From Gigaspora margarita (Eukaryota; Glomeromycota; Glomeromycetes; Diversisporales; Gigasporaceae), in assembly GCA_009809945.1 (NCBI GenBank), contig WTPW01000030.1, positions 706,042 through 770,041 of the forward strand: DNA of 64,000 bases. Reading direction: 5' to 3'. Positions 1 through 11,979 of the stretch are shown here, in pieces (positions within the stretch are counted from its first letter, which is position 1; every line of letters starts with the position of its first letter). The translations under genes and the position numbers were made by a program. Below the pieces are notes generated by a model, which had not been told where the DNA came from, did not search any database, and was given only the letters and a program-made list of their open reading frames with translations.

Positions 1-1016
1 AAAAGTTTAAAAAAAAAAACAAATAAAAAACAAAAACAAAAAATGTCAAACATAAAAATAAATAAAGCAAAACTTTGCAACAACTTGTGAAAACTTGTCT
101 ACTATAACTAAATTGTTTCTTTCCTTGCAAAGTGCCAAATAGTTGTTAGTTTTCTTGCAAAAGACTAAAAAAATTTAAAAATAAATGAATAAAAGAAAAA
201 ACAAAACAAAAGCAAAAAACAAAATGAAAAAAGATCTAATTTATAAAAGATCTAATTTATAAAAGATCTAATCTGATCTTGTAACATTATACAATATTTT
301 GAAATATTTTGAAAATAAAGTTCAATATGCCACCTAAGTTACAAGTATACTGATCCAGCTTGGTTTTTCAGATCTAAAATATTTTGAAAATATTTTGAAT
401 TATTTTGAATTATTTCGAATTATTTTGAATGAAAATATTTTAAAAATATTTAAAATCATTTCCAAAATAGATTTTACAGGTTTGCAAGATTTTTCGAAAG
501 ATTTTGCTACTATAAAAAAATAAAACCTTATGTTAACTCTAACTGATTTGGCTTTTGAGTAATTAAAATAAGATTCAAAATTTTGGTTTGGAACAGTTTA
601 TAGGCTTTGAATTGTGTGTATAATCTCTTACCTTTATTTTTTTTATCTAGTATGAATATGATTTAGTTTTTTTAACAATAAAAGAACAGCTATAAAATTT
701 CTTTATGATTAATTATTTACTCTTGTCTATTTCGAGTTTCAAAAAAAAAGAAATCCCATAAACAGGTTATTTCTAAAAAAATTTAACAATAAGACTTTGA
801 CCAATCAAACATGATATATATGAATTTATATAATTTTTATATAAAATGTCAATTTTCACATTGTTATTATACTTGTATAACATTGGAGTTGTCCCTCCAT
901 AGTTTTACTAACCCCTAGCTAATACTAACTTTAACTCTATTTACTCTAATCTCTACCCCAATACTATCTAACTTTATTTTTAATTTTACTATCTTTACAA
1001 CATCAATTATAGCACC
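1..1016. other. AT-rich non-coding stretch
   Basis: No convincing coding signal is visible. The stretch holds poly-A/T runs and, at about 296-440, a cluster of short GAAATATTTTGAA-like direct repeats. A similar cluster lies near 51790-51860. Short ORFs here look random. Confidence 0.6.
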
Positions 1017-1196
1017 AGGACCCCGAAATATACAAAGATAGGTCAGGTTAATTATAGGGTTACTAAAAAAGGAAAGATCTGCAGAAAAAACTTCAAAAAT
1101 AAGCAAAAAATTACTATAAATAGAAAAGATCTGCATAAAAAACCTCAAAAATAAGCAAACTCATACCTGACCTATCTATGTATATTTTGGGGTCCT
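1017..1196. mobile_element. AGGACCCC-family MITE, copy 1 (180 bp)
   Basis: The element begins AGGACCCCGAAATATA and ends with the inverted complement, TATATTTTGGGGTCCT. The terminal inverted repeats are about 32 bp with two mismatches. It is flanked by the perfect 8-bp direct repeat ATAGCACC, a target-site duplication. It has no coding capacity, so it is a non-autonomous element. An 8-bp duplication is typical of the hAT superfamily (and a few others), so a hAT-like transposase in trans is inferred. A near-identical copy lies at 42122-42300, and a longer relative with the same eight terminal bases at 23303-23906. Confidence 0.9.
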
Positions 1197-3059
1197 ATAG
1201 CACCCATAAATGACTCTACCAGTTACCAATAACAAAATAACAAAATATTACAAATAAATAGCAATACAAAAAAGTTAAAAATACAATAAAATGACAATAA
1301 AAAAAAAAGTCAACCAACAACAAACAAATATGACATTGTACTAGTAAAAGCAATACCTTACCAACAACATCTACACCTTATCTACAACAACAATTGCAAT
1401 ACCAAACCAACAATAAAACCAACAATAACAACAATGCCACTAATGATAAAAAGAGGTACCAACAATGACAATATCAATTATGAATAGTGATGTTATAAAA
1501 AAATAAGAAAAAAGCTGTAAATTAAAAATAAAAAAGTGTACTTATTTGTTAATCGGTATAACAGAATAATCATGGGATCTGATTTGGATCAAAGATCGAT
1601 TGTGCATATAATCCAGAAAATCGCATCTATATCCTGGTGTTCTCTAGATTTGTCTAACTCCAAGTATAAGTTTTGGTAAATATGTTATTACTAAAATAAG
1701 TAATACTTGTATAGAACAGGGAATGCTCTACCAAGTATCCTGCAAAAGTAAAGTAGTCCTAAGGGGATACTTGTTGACAGTATTTGAAACTGATCCCAAC
1801 TGACTAATATATCAAAGAGCTGTACAAGTAAACAAGTAGAATTGGCAGAAAGAGCAGAAAACTAGAAAAGTTAAATAGATAGCCCTCTAATCAGATTGCA
1901 GATATAGAACTTTTAGGTAGACTACTTAAATTAGATAACCAAAAGTTGGACATATAGCTAGTTGTATCTTCATCTATATAACAAATATTGAGGTACCAAA
2001 AAGAACTCCTCGATTCCAGGCTTGAATAAAAAACTTATTTCTATAGTAGAAACTTTGATGCAAAAAAAAAAATAATAATTTTGATAACATAATATATATG
2101 TAGTATAATTAATAACTACAATTAAACTCTCTAAAATATACTCTTTACAAGTCAACTTTTTTTAAAAATATACTCAAAATATATTTACAATCCAATAAAT
2201 ATACTTTTTCTTATTTTCTAAAAGTTTGCTATTAAAATATAGTTCTAAGTACATCCATTTAGAAAGTTTTAACTATATCTGGTATTTAATAAAAAATATA
2301 AAATATGTTTTAAAACACCAAAAATAAAATTAAAAAAAAAACATATTTTTTGCTATCTCTAGAACTAACAAATATTTTCTATAGTTAAAATAAAGATTTT
2401 CAACTATTAATTACTAAATTAATACTACAATATTATTTTTCTTCAAAAAAATTGTATTTGCAAAATGGTTTGAAGTTGTCCTATAATAAACAAGATAAGC
2501 TTCAAAACTTTTTTAATACAAATCAACAAAAGGTTGCTATTACTTGAACCTTAAGCACCAACCTTGTTTTCTTGCTATTATAAATTATTGAATTGATAAA
2601 AACTAGACTATGAAATAGATCTTATTGGATATAATACCACTTTATAAATAGCATACTGGTAGATATATTACTGAAAAAGTTTTAGAATCAATTTCATATT
2701 ACCTATATTATTTCTGTGACTACAAACAATCTATCAATATATATGTATTTACTGTTATTCAGCCTTTCTTGTACCTGATTTGGAAATGCTTACTTGATGG
2801 AATAGTACATATACTGTGATTGAAAAGATTCTTTGAATTCGTGAAATGATAGTCAGAATCTGAATAAAAATGAAATAACATTGAAGTTAGTGTTTAAAGT
2901 TAATTATTATTATTACTGGTATATTATTTTATTCTGTCTTTATCAATACTCTTAACAATGGGCAATTTGCACTTTCCAACTATTTTAAACATTTTAAGTA
3001 ACATGTTAAATTATGAAATCTAAATAAAAAAATTAACAAATCTATAAAAAACTTGATTA
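1197..3059. other. AT-rich non-coding stretch
   Basis: No gene is recognised. The 3' part (about 2500-3060) may hold further decayed sequence of the hAT relic that follows, but no motif is readable. Confidence 0.5.
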
Positions 3060-3490
3060 TTATTGGTAGTATCTCTGTAGTATTAGATCCAAACATGAAA
3101 TTGTTATCATTTAACAATGAGATGGCAATAATGGTACATAAAAGATTATATTATATTTACATGTATGGGAAAAGAAATTGGTATCTTATTAATTGCTGAA
3201 GATGATTCTTCAAGAGATTATTTTCAAAAATATCATACTGAGAAGTCAAAGAACAATTCTCTTGAAAAATATCTTACAACTTCTGAAGAGAATTGTAACC
3301 TGCTTGATTTCTGAAAACAATAATCAGTTGATGTATGTTACATGATTGTACAGGTTACAAGTATGAGCAGAGATCAGATGTTTTCAATTGCTAAAAAACA
3401 TAATTAACCCGACATGCAATTGGCTATCAGAAAAAACCATTTGTGTGAGTCTTTGTCTAAAGACATAGTTTGAATCAGAAATTATTAACT
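3060..3490 (+). pseudogene. hAT-type transposase C-terminal relic
   Basis: Two stretches resemble the end of hAT transposases. At about 3070-3120 the frame reads VVLDPNMKLLSFNNE, like the LDPRFKLKFF block that precedes the dimerisation region. At 3166-3480 a frame reads MGKEIGILLIAEDD, then EENCNLLDF, then TSMSRDQMFSIA, which resembles the xTSxxSERxFSxA motif of the hAT dimerisation domain. Stops and frame changes interrupt it and no upstream catalytic region is readable, so this is a dead 3' fragment. The assignment is from remembered family motifs. It differs from the other hAT-like relic at 11980-14799. Confidence 0.5.
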
Positions 3491-4007
3491 GCATGAAGGG
3501 TTATAAATAATGCAATATTATAAATATAATATGAATGTAACATATATTATACAAATATACAATGCATGTATTCTAATAAAAGTGTAATAGATTTTTTAAG
3601 CTAACATGTTTGGACAAGTATCTTTTTTATTATAGAGTTGTGCTGTTTGGCTAAAATTTATTACTTATCCACACTTTGTGATATGAATTTTTAACAAAAT
3701 TGTCATAAGGGTACAGTACTTGTACACAATTTTGATCACTAACTATTTTACATTGAGTGAAATACTTGAGAGTACCTAAATAACATTGTTGTATATTCCA
3801 TATTGTATTTGTTATATAGTGAACTATTTTATTATTTGAGTGTTGTTAAATAAATACCTGTAATTCTAAAAATTAATTATTATGAATTTTATAATATATT
3901 TTTCGAATTATCCATTTTATGTATTGTAATTTTATTTATACCATAATTTTTTATATATAAAACATAAATATTATATATAAAGTAAATATAATATAAAATA
4001 ACTATTA
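3491..4007. other. AT-rich non-coding stretch
   Basis: No coding or repeat structure is recognised between the hAT relic and the TCYCTTA element. Confidence 0.5.
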
Positions 4008-4649
4008 TCTCTTAAAAGGTATTGCAAGCAAATTTGCTTGCAATTTTGAAAATATTTAAGGTTTTTTTAAATAAAACAACAAATAAATACTTATGAAATT
4101 TTCTATTTTATATAATATATTATTTGAAATATATTTTATTAACTTTATTATAAAAATTTTTTAAAATTATTAAATAACTTTTATTTAATTAAAGGTTAAA
4201 GTTTGTGTAACTTTAGAGTTTACTATTAAAATTTTTTTATATTTTCTAAAATTTTATATGTTTATGAAGCTATCTTAAGACAAGTACTAATTTTTACAAG
4301 TAAATCATAAACTTGTAATAATAAAAATTGTAATTCTTTACATAATTTATAAAGTTGTATTAAGAACAGTAGTTCTAAAATTAATATTTAAAGAGTTTGC
4401 CAAAAGAGTTTAAAATAATTTTTTAATTAAAAAATTTTTTTAAAATTTTATATTTTGGGCTTATAAGCAACTACAATTTATTTTCTTATAATTTAAAAAC
4501 AAATATAGCAAAAATATAATTTTTATTTTTAAATATTATTGTATAAAATTTTATTTAAATATTTTAAATATTTAAAAAACTAAATCAAAAAAATATTTAT
4601 AGAAAAAATTGCAGGCAAATTTGCCTGCAATTGCTTACAATTTAAGGGA
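4008..4649. mobile_element. TCYCTTA-family MITE, copy 1 (642 bp)
   Basis: The element starts TCTCTTAAAAGG and ends TTTAAGGGA, so the ends are inverted copies of TCYCTTAAA. It lies between TA dinucleotides (4006-4007 and 4650-4651), consistent with a 2-bp TA target duplication as in Tc1/mariner-type elements. Just inside each end is a perfect palindrome around GCAAATTTGC. The interior is non-coding. It aligns over its length with the 643-bp element at 37919-38561 in the opposite orientation, for example at AAAATTTTTTAAAATTATTA and TTTACTATTAAAATTTTT. The transposase source is unknown. Confidence 0.85.
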
Positions 4650-5005
4650 TATGTTATTATTTTAATTTATTCACTATTTTATTAATTTTTTTATAGAGAC
4701 TTACATTTTATTTTTGCAATGATTTATTTTTAATAAAAAATAACATCCAGTCATCATTTAATAAAGCAGGAGAATAATGCATTTATTCCCTACTACAAAG
4801 GAATAAATAAAAAATATATATATAAGCAACCAGGTTATATTTATATATATAAATAATGAAAATTTATATAATTTATAAAAACATATGGGCGGATTTGACT
4901 CATCAGAGTGTGATAATTCAAAAATGATCTACATGCATATTTGTGTCATGCATATATAAACAAATCACATGTTGTTTTTCATAACTTACGCACGTTTACG
5001 TAACA

Positions 5006-5568
5006 ATGAATTCATATCTTTGCTATCTTTGTCCGCCTAATTTTCGCTATCCTTATCGCTCTCAAAGCTCTCTTGTTAAGCATGAAAAAGATAAGCATCC
5101 GAACAATACAATAGTTCCTCATATATATACTATAACTTCACCTTCGAACTATGATATTGAACAATTCAGAAATGCTTTTATTATTCAAATAAAAAAACGA
5201 CTTCAATTTGGTCGTAACGCAGTTAAAAACAAGATTATCCGGTTGGAGCCTTTTTCAGAAGGACTATTTATTACTTTATTTTGTCATATTCCACTTTTCA
5301 CTTTACTGTATCACAAAAAAAATATACAGTTAGTTTTAAAGGAAGTAAAGGTTACGAAGAATTAGGAAGTTTGTTAAAGGATAACAAGTGGGGTAGCAAA
5401 GAAGAGTCAGGAACTACCGCTTATGTTTTGATGGAAAATAAGTCTGGAGTATATGAAGTTAACTTTATTTNGAAAGAATTTTTATATAAGAAACACCATT
5501 ATCCTTTACGGTNTGGTTTAGTAATATGTTCATTTAAAACTGACGTTCAGGATTTTATTTTAGAATAA
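5006..5568 (+). pseudogene. C2H2 zinc-finger protein of the transposon, frameshifted
   Basis: The frame opens at the ATG at 5006. Residues 6-31 form a C2H2-type finger: Cys6, Cys9, His26, His31, with a Cys-His spacing of 16, longer than the classical 12. The first frame runs to 5365. From about 5290 the family-like sequence (FTVSQKKYTVSFKGSKGYEE, then LGSLLKDNKWGSKE) continues in the next frame to the stop at 5568, so a single frameshift near 5290-5310 is inferred. Two ambiguous bases (5471, 5513) also affect it. As I recall, glomeromycotan homologues share the KGSKGYEELG...WGSK block. A role in target or end recognition for the neighbouring transposase is a guess from the shared element. Confidence 0.6.
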
Positions 5569-5628
5569 AATAAATAAAAAATTTTTCAATATACTTTAAT
5601 ATTGTAATAACGATAATTCCATTTATTT

Positions 5629-8601
5629 TTAATTTTTAATTCGCATAACTTTACGTGAATAAGTTGTGGGAATATTATAAATTCGATAATATATTTGTCG
5701 ATTTTCATATGCCATAATGTTATATATTACAGGTTTGTTGGTTTTACCTCCACCCATTGTCGTTCCAGAAAAAAAAAGCCGTATCTATAACATAATAAAA
5801 TATTATTAATAATAAAAAATAAAATTATTTTTAATAATATAAATAATTTATTACATGTTCGTGATTTTTTTTTCAAGACTGGAAGTTGAAAATAAATGTA
5901 ATGACAATCCTTTATTCTTCAAACTACGCATGAACTTCAGTATATGTTGAGTTAGCATATGCATATATGGTGTTACATTTATTTTGAATATATCCCTTGT
6001 CGTTGATTTGGTGAATTTAATTTTCCAATTGTTGGTCGACTAAAATCTCTAACCCATTGTTTTGCATTATTTTCAAATGAATCAATTTCTACATTAGTCA
6101 GATATTGTTGTCGCATTATTTTGTAAAGTCTATAGAACTTACGCCAAAGATATTCTATATCTTTTCCTCTATTTTGATTAAAAAATTTAGCTATCTGAAA
6201 GTTCTGTAATACTTTAAGTTTATCGGGGCCCATTAAAGAGGTCCAAGTCCATGGACTAGAATTAGTTATTGGGGAAAAAAATTCGAAGTGTACACCGATT
6301 CGCTTCATCTCGTTGATTATCAATATTTTTGGTTTTTCAAATTCTTTTGTATCAGCTGTAAGTTCATAAAAAGCACATTGTAATAATATATCTGAAATGC
6401 GTAACAAAGTATGTAATTCATTGGGTATCCAATTGCCTTTATCAATAATATCAAAAAGCATTGGATATTTACGCCCTAAAAAATAATAAATAAATTATTT
6501 AAATTAAAATATTGGTTTAATTAAAACAATTTTAGTATTTACCACATGTGTTTAACTCGTTGTTCCAATTTAATTCCATATCTGCACGTTGATTTTTATG
6601 ACAATTGCAAAATAAGCAAAAATAGTTTGAATTTGCTGCATTGAGTCCTAACGTGATTGCTAAGTATTTCCAATCACCTGGGAAAAAAAACTCTATAGGC
6701 CATATAGCTCCCATATTATCAACAAATCCATTATGCTTTAATTCTTGAAGTTCTTGTGCAAATTTTTGAAAGACATAATTTAATAAATTATAACTTTCTT
6801 TACCTATATCTAAACAGATACTTTATAATATTATAATTATTAGTAAATTAATTTTATAATATATAATAACAATAGTAATAAAATTATTTACCTATATACA
6901 TGCTTTGGATTTAATACTGCTTCACCTTCATTTAGAATACTAATTGCAAATATTACATGACTTTGTTTTCGACCAATATTTCTACCATCACCACTGATTT
7001 TTATATTAATTTTATCACCAGAATAAAAAATAGTTGGATCAGAAGTTGTTAAAACTGGAACTAATACTGTTAATAAAGATTTAATTGATCGATAAACTGC
7101 ATTGTCAATTTCAGCTATATCATTGTTAATTCCAGTTATTTCTAAAGACTGATTAATATTAAACAATGAGATTGACAAGTATTGTTCAATTTGATTATTA
7201 ATTTCCTTGCGTCATTGTTCAATCAAGAATTCTCGAACCATATTTGGATCTACAGCTGCTAATTTCTGATATGCATCTCAAGAAATTAATGCTTCATCAC
7301 ATATCCGTACAAGAGAGGTATAATGTTTTTGTTTATCTTCATTTTTAGTTAAGTAATCAAGGGTTATAGCTTTATTTGCAATATTAAGTCTTATTGATTC
7401 AAGTTTAACAATATTTGTACCCGATGAATCAATAAATCAATAATTATGAAAAAGATCTACTACTTGAATATTTAAATCTTTGGCCACTAGAGCAATTCGC
7501 TTATTTTTTTGTGAATTTGATTTTAATTCTAAATAAGGACATTTACGATTGGCAGATGTTCTTATTCTTGCCTCATGCAAACAATTAATATCAAAGCCAA
7601 ATAAGTGTACTCCAGAGATACGTGTATTTGGTTTGTTACAAATATTCTATAATAAATTAAATATTTTTTTAAACTAAATATATAAAATAACAATTTTGAA
7701 TTTTTTATATGTATTTACCATAAGGAATTTAGTTCTAGCATTACTTGCTGAGGTTATACTACTACTTGATATCATATTACCATAAGAATTCATCCAACTA
7801 ATTGTATAACTTATATTGCCTTGCTAATATTCGGTTTTACATCTTACAGATAATCCTGATAAATTCATTTTAATTTCATATTTATCAGGAATCTGATATG
7901 CAATACTATTTTTTTTTGGAGTAAATTTAGAAATTGATGGATAATGACCAAGTTGAATTACTTTGTAAGATTGCCACCGATTCTTGCCACCCATTTTACG
8001 CACAGCTGTAATATGTGAAAAATTATTGTAAATTATACAATTTTCTTCACGGTTTGGTAATTTTTGTACTAAATATTATAAATATTTATTAGCTTATAAA
8101 TAATACTGGTAATGAATATAATTATTTATATATATTATAATTAAATATAGCTAACCTTGATTTTCAATGCTTTCACACAATTTTTTAATTGACTTGATAT
8201 AATTAAAAAAAATTTTTTATAACTTACTGAATTATAAAGTAAGTTAAAAAAAAAAAAAAAAAACATAAATTATATTTATAAAAAACTAAAAAAAAGTATT
8301 TATTAATTAGTAAAAGTTTGAAAATTGTATAAAAACATTAAACTTCACAAAGCAAAATTTACATTTGTAAAAAAATGCCAAACAATTCTTGATTACTTTG
8401 GTTTAGTTTAGTTATGTTATTTAATATACTCTGACTTGTATTTACAGGTTGAAATTCTTGCAAAACTTTTTTGGAATTTAGATTACGTTTATCAAATGGT
8501 TTTTGGAGGTGCGTAATGGTTCTTTTTTTGAAACTTTCATTACTATTATGAAATGATTCAGGGGTAAGTGGATCTTTAAAGATATTGGATTTATTGTGCA
8601 T
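5629..8601 (-). pseudogene. Transposase-like gene, SGDG/NYFCLFC family, multi-exon, broken
   Basis: Reading from 8601, a probable first exon (80 codons) is followed by short AT-rich introns and exons with recognisable blocks: MGGKNRWQSYKVIQLGHYPS (about 8000), HLFGFDINCLHEARIR (about 7600), then INIKISGDGRNIGRKQSHVI (about 6960-7010). Next come EFFFPGDWKYLAITLGLNAA and NYFCLFCNCHK (about 6600-6690), and WTSLMGPDKLKVL (about 6210). The C terminus, about 5629-5760, reads TTMGGGKTNKPVIYN...YSRKVMRIKN. The SGDG Asp, the GDWK Asp and the CxxC of YFCLFC are conserved in relatives and could be catalytic or structural; that is inference. In-frame stops lie at 7824-7826 (TAG) and at 7437-7439, 7278-7280 and 7212-7214 (all TGA), with a further frame change near 5980. 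The gene is therefore dead. Confidence 0.65.
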
Positions 8602-8825
8602 CGGTAATACAATAAACGTAATAACTATATGTGATATGAATTTATCTAACTGACCAATAGAACTTATAACACGTGGTTAATGTGATATTTGTTGTGATTA
8701 ACGTCTGATTGCACATTACTAAATAAGGAAATAAAACAGAGCAGCATCCAATGAAAATCTCTAATTTCCTATCTGATTACTGAATTATCACATAGAGATT
8801 TACTTGCGTCAAATCCACCCATATG

Positions 8826-9949
8826 AAATTTAATATAAAATTAATAAAGAAAAAAAAATTAAATCAAATTAAATTTAAGATAGATTAGGTTAGAGGTTAG
8901 AGTTAGATACTAAAAGTTTATGTTGATTTTTTTTTGTTAGAACTTGGTATTAATATAATCATGTTTTCCTATACTAGTGTACAAATAGAAATTATCTATC
9001 AAATATTCAATAATTTACTATTTCTGTTTATAAAATAAGATAAATAATTTTATTAATAAGAAATACTATAAAAATATTTGATTTATTTTATAGGCTGATC
9101 ATAGTAAAACATTGATATTCTCAATAATCATGCAATATTACATAAATAATTGGCTTAAATTTTTATTTAACAGATTGGAGCATATGTAGGGTAGAGCTAG
9201 AAAATAAAGAAAATTAAAATGGACATGAGTTTTGCTATTACATAATATATATAAAATATATAATTTAATAATATTATAAAATAAAAATGGTTTGATATAC
9301 AAATATAAATTTTTTTTTATAAATGTGAAAAATGAACCAGAATGGTAGTGTCAAAAGAATTTTAATATATTATACAAGGTGCTATTAATTTCTGAAGCTA
9401 AAAACATAAGAAACGTCTTGCTGGGTTAACTTCTTTAGTCTGATTTGATGACATTACAGAATCTGTCACAAAATTTAGTCTATTGTAAATTCTTTCTACA
9501 TTTCTAATAATAAATACAGCAATTTTAATTCAAAAGGCTTCATTCCTTCTATAGCTAAAAAAAAAAAAACATAGATCATGAATGTTTTGTTAAGAATATT
9601 CATAGGTGTAGCACGTATTCAATTCATTCAAAAGTAGCTTTTGGAAAAATGCTGACATTAAAGAGTTGTATAGAAAAAAGTAAATTATCAATATTACAAC
9701 TTACAAATTTGTTTGTTTTATATTGGGTTAATTAATTTATTAAACAAATAATTTATATTAAGATTTTGGTTATATATTGTTGCATCTTATAGCAAATCAT
9801 TAAAAATACAGTACATGAGACAAATTATCATAAAAATTTTACCTATTTGCCCAAATAGTATCTGAAGGCTTTTTGAACCATGTTCAAGTAAATCTAAATT
9901 TTAATATTAGTGTTGATTTAATTAAGATTTTTAAATTTTAATTATATAT
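8826..9949. other. AT-rich non-coding stretch
   Basis: No gene was recognised. A degenerate GGTTAGAGGTTAGAGTTAGA tract at about 8889-8910 recurs in similar form near 27600 and, in complement, near 910-960 and 50660-50720. Confidence 0.5.
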
Positions 9950-11035
9950 ATTTATTATATTGTAGATTGATACAATTGATATGATAGCAGTGCCTGATGG
10001 ACAATACAAATATATCTTTTGATCATTTTTCAAGATTTTTCTATGCAGAGCTTGCACTATCAAAATTAGCTGAAGATGCTTTTGTTGATATATAGTCCTT
10101 AAATTCTAATAATGGTAGCAAATTTATTGGAAAAACTATAAAAACTATAAAAGAATCAATGAGTTTTGGCCATTTATTAAACTACTCATGGTCAACTCTG
10201 AAATTTATAGTGTTAAGGTTTAGTAAAAAAAGAAATAGCATTCTTCAAAATAAACTAAGAGCATAGATAGAAGAAACACATAGAAGTTGACTGGAGTGTC
10301 AGTCTGATCTGTAAATATTTATATAATTGAGTTAAAATTATTTAACTTTAGCTTTTTTACTATAGTAAATTTAATGCTTACTATTATTTTTATTTAATTA
10401 AAGAATAACCAATACTGCAAAGTTCATAAAACTATACTATTCAATTTAGTATTTGAGCAACATTTTTAAAGTAATACAAACATATCTAGTATTTTAAATA
10501 ATTATGAAAATAATGGTTATAATTTACTTGATAATAATTATTATTATTAAAATTTATTTAAAAAGAATTATCATCAGAATTTGTTTAAAGAAAATGATTA
10601 TTACCAAGATTTATTTGAGAAAAATAATCAAGATTTATTTGAAAAAAATGATAACTATCTTAACAAAAATAATAATTATAAAAATAATAGTCAAGATTTT
10701 CTAAAATATAATGATTGTATTTATAATGATGTGTACACATTTTCTTAATACAATAGCTATTCTTTTAAAGTATTTTTATAAATTAAATGGTGTGTTTTTA
10801 TTTATGTTTATGATTTTTTTAAAGAATAAAAAAACTAAATTTGTATTACTTTTTAGCAGAAAATGACTATTTCTCTAAAGCAGGGCCCTCAAATTTAGAA
10901 TACTTAATCAATCATACAAAAATACCAAATTCAAAAGTTATTAAAATTAGTGATTCTGATGACCAAGATATTACTACTCCAAAAAAAAAACAACTTCAAG
11001 ATAATGTTTTAATTCAAATGATTCTATTCTCATAG
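9950..11035 (+). pseudogene. Degraded coding-like region, unidentified
   Basis: Several protein-like stretches lie on the + strand in changing frames. They are FFYAELALSKLAEDAFVD (about 10040), IKESMSFGHLLNYSWSTL (about 10150), an Asn-rich repeat with QDLFEKN and NLFKEN motifs (10500-10730), and GPSNLEYLINHTKIPNSK followed by ISDSDDQDITTPKKK (about 10880-10990). Codon choice and peptide repeats suggest former coding sequence, but stops separate the pieces. I do not recognise a family. It may belong to the neighbouring hAT-like element or be an independent gene relic. Confidence 0.3.
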
Positions 11036-11979
11036 AGTAATTTTTTCTATTATTATTTATTTGTTTGCTTCTTTTTTTTTCTCCTTTTACTTCTTTCTAA
11101 TTGAACTTTCATTTTTAGTGCCGATTTAACATACTGCAAAAAGACAAATTGCAATACCAAGGCCTGCACTTGCAGAAAAAAAAAATAAATTGTGTTCAAG
11201 ATAGTATAGATGCATTTTGCATAACCAATGCAATAATCAATAAATAATAATAAGATATATAATTTTTTTTCAACAAAGATATATTATCTTTTTATAAATA
11301 TATATATTTTAAAGAGTTTGTATTTTTTTATCATTACTTAAGTTTAGCGTTTAGTATTGAATATTCGCATTGTAAAGATAGTATCTAGTAATTAATAGTA
11401 CATTTAGCATTTAATACTGTATTATTTTCTTTATATAAAAATTAATATCATAGATATTTACTAATTGATAAAACTCATATGATATGTGTTGATTCCAAAT
11501 TGACAAGAATCAATAAATAATACACAGCATCAGTATATATTTTACTAAAATAAATGAATACATTTATTGTAATAGCATTTAAGTACGTACTAGATTTGAT
11601 ATTGTTATTATATATTAACATTATGATAACTGTTAATAAAATGAAAAAAAATCTATATACAAATTAATGTTCAAGAATTCATTGTTCTTATTGTTATTGT
11701 TTACTAATAATCCTTTAACACCAATCAAATTGGGTTATCAAACTATTATAATATCTAAATACGTTGGGGTATTCAACATACTATGTAGATCAATATATGC
11801 ATAGTCTCATATAAAAATTACTATTAAAAAATTTTTGACCAATTACTGATTTTTTATGCTATAGTAAAAAAAAACCTTTATCATTATAATAGTTATATAT
11901 TTATTTAATACATAAATTTAGAAACATTTTAGTTGCTTTTTTTTCTCCATATATTTCTATATTGTCTTAAACAATTTTC
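11036..11979. other. AT-rich non-coding stretch
   Basis: No gene or clear repeat. This is the likely 3' flank of the minus-strand transposase relic. I searched for inverted termini matching the region upstream of 14800 and found none that I could defend. Confidence 0.5.

Larger units (their letters stand above)
4888..8819. mobile_element. Two-gene TIR DNA transposon (about 3.9 kb)
   Basis: The left end reads GGCGGATTTGAC and the right end, on the minus strand, GGTGGATTTGAC. Further in, both ends share GTGATAATTCA. The element lies between two copies of CATATG (4882-4887 and 8820-8825). This is either a palindromic 6-bp target duplication or ATAT plus terminal bases that belong to the element. 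It holds two convergent genes: a C2H2-finger ORF on + (5006-5568) and a multi-exon transposase-like gene on minus (8601-5629), whose stops lie about 60 bp apart. Both are broken. I cannot place it in a named superfamily. The minus-strand protein belongs to a family I know as abundant in Glomeromycotina and, more distantly, in cnidarians. Confidence 0.8.

Noticed and set aside
7200-7440. Use of TGA as a sense codon (alternative genetic code)
   Set aside because: TGA terminates the complete F-box gene at 58959-58961, and TAG stops also occur in the same relics; the host genes have no internal TGA. Decay by transition is simpler.
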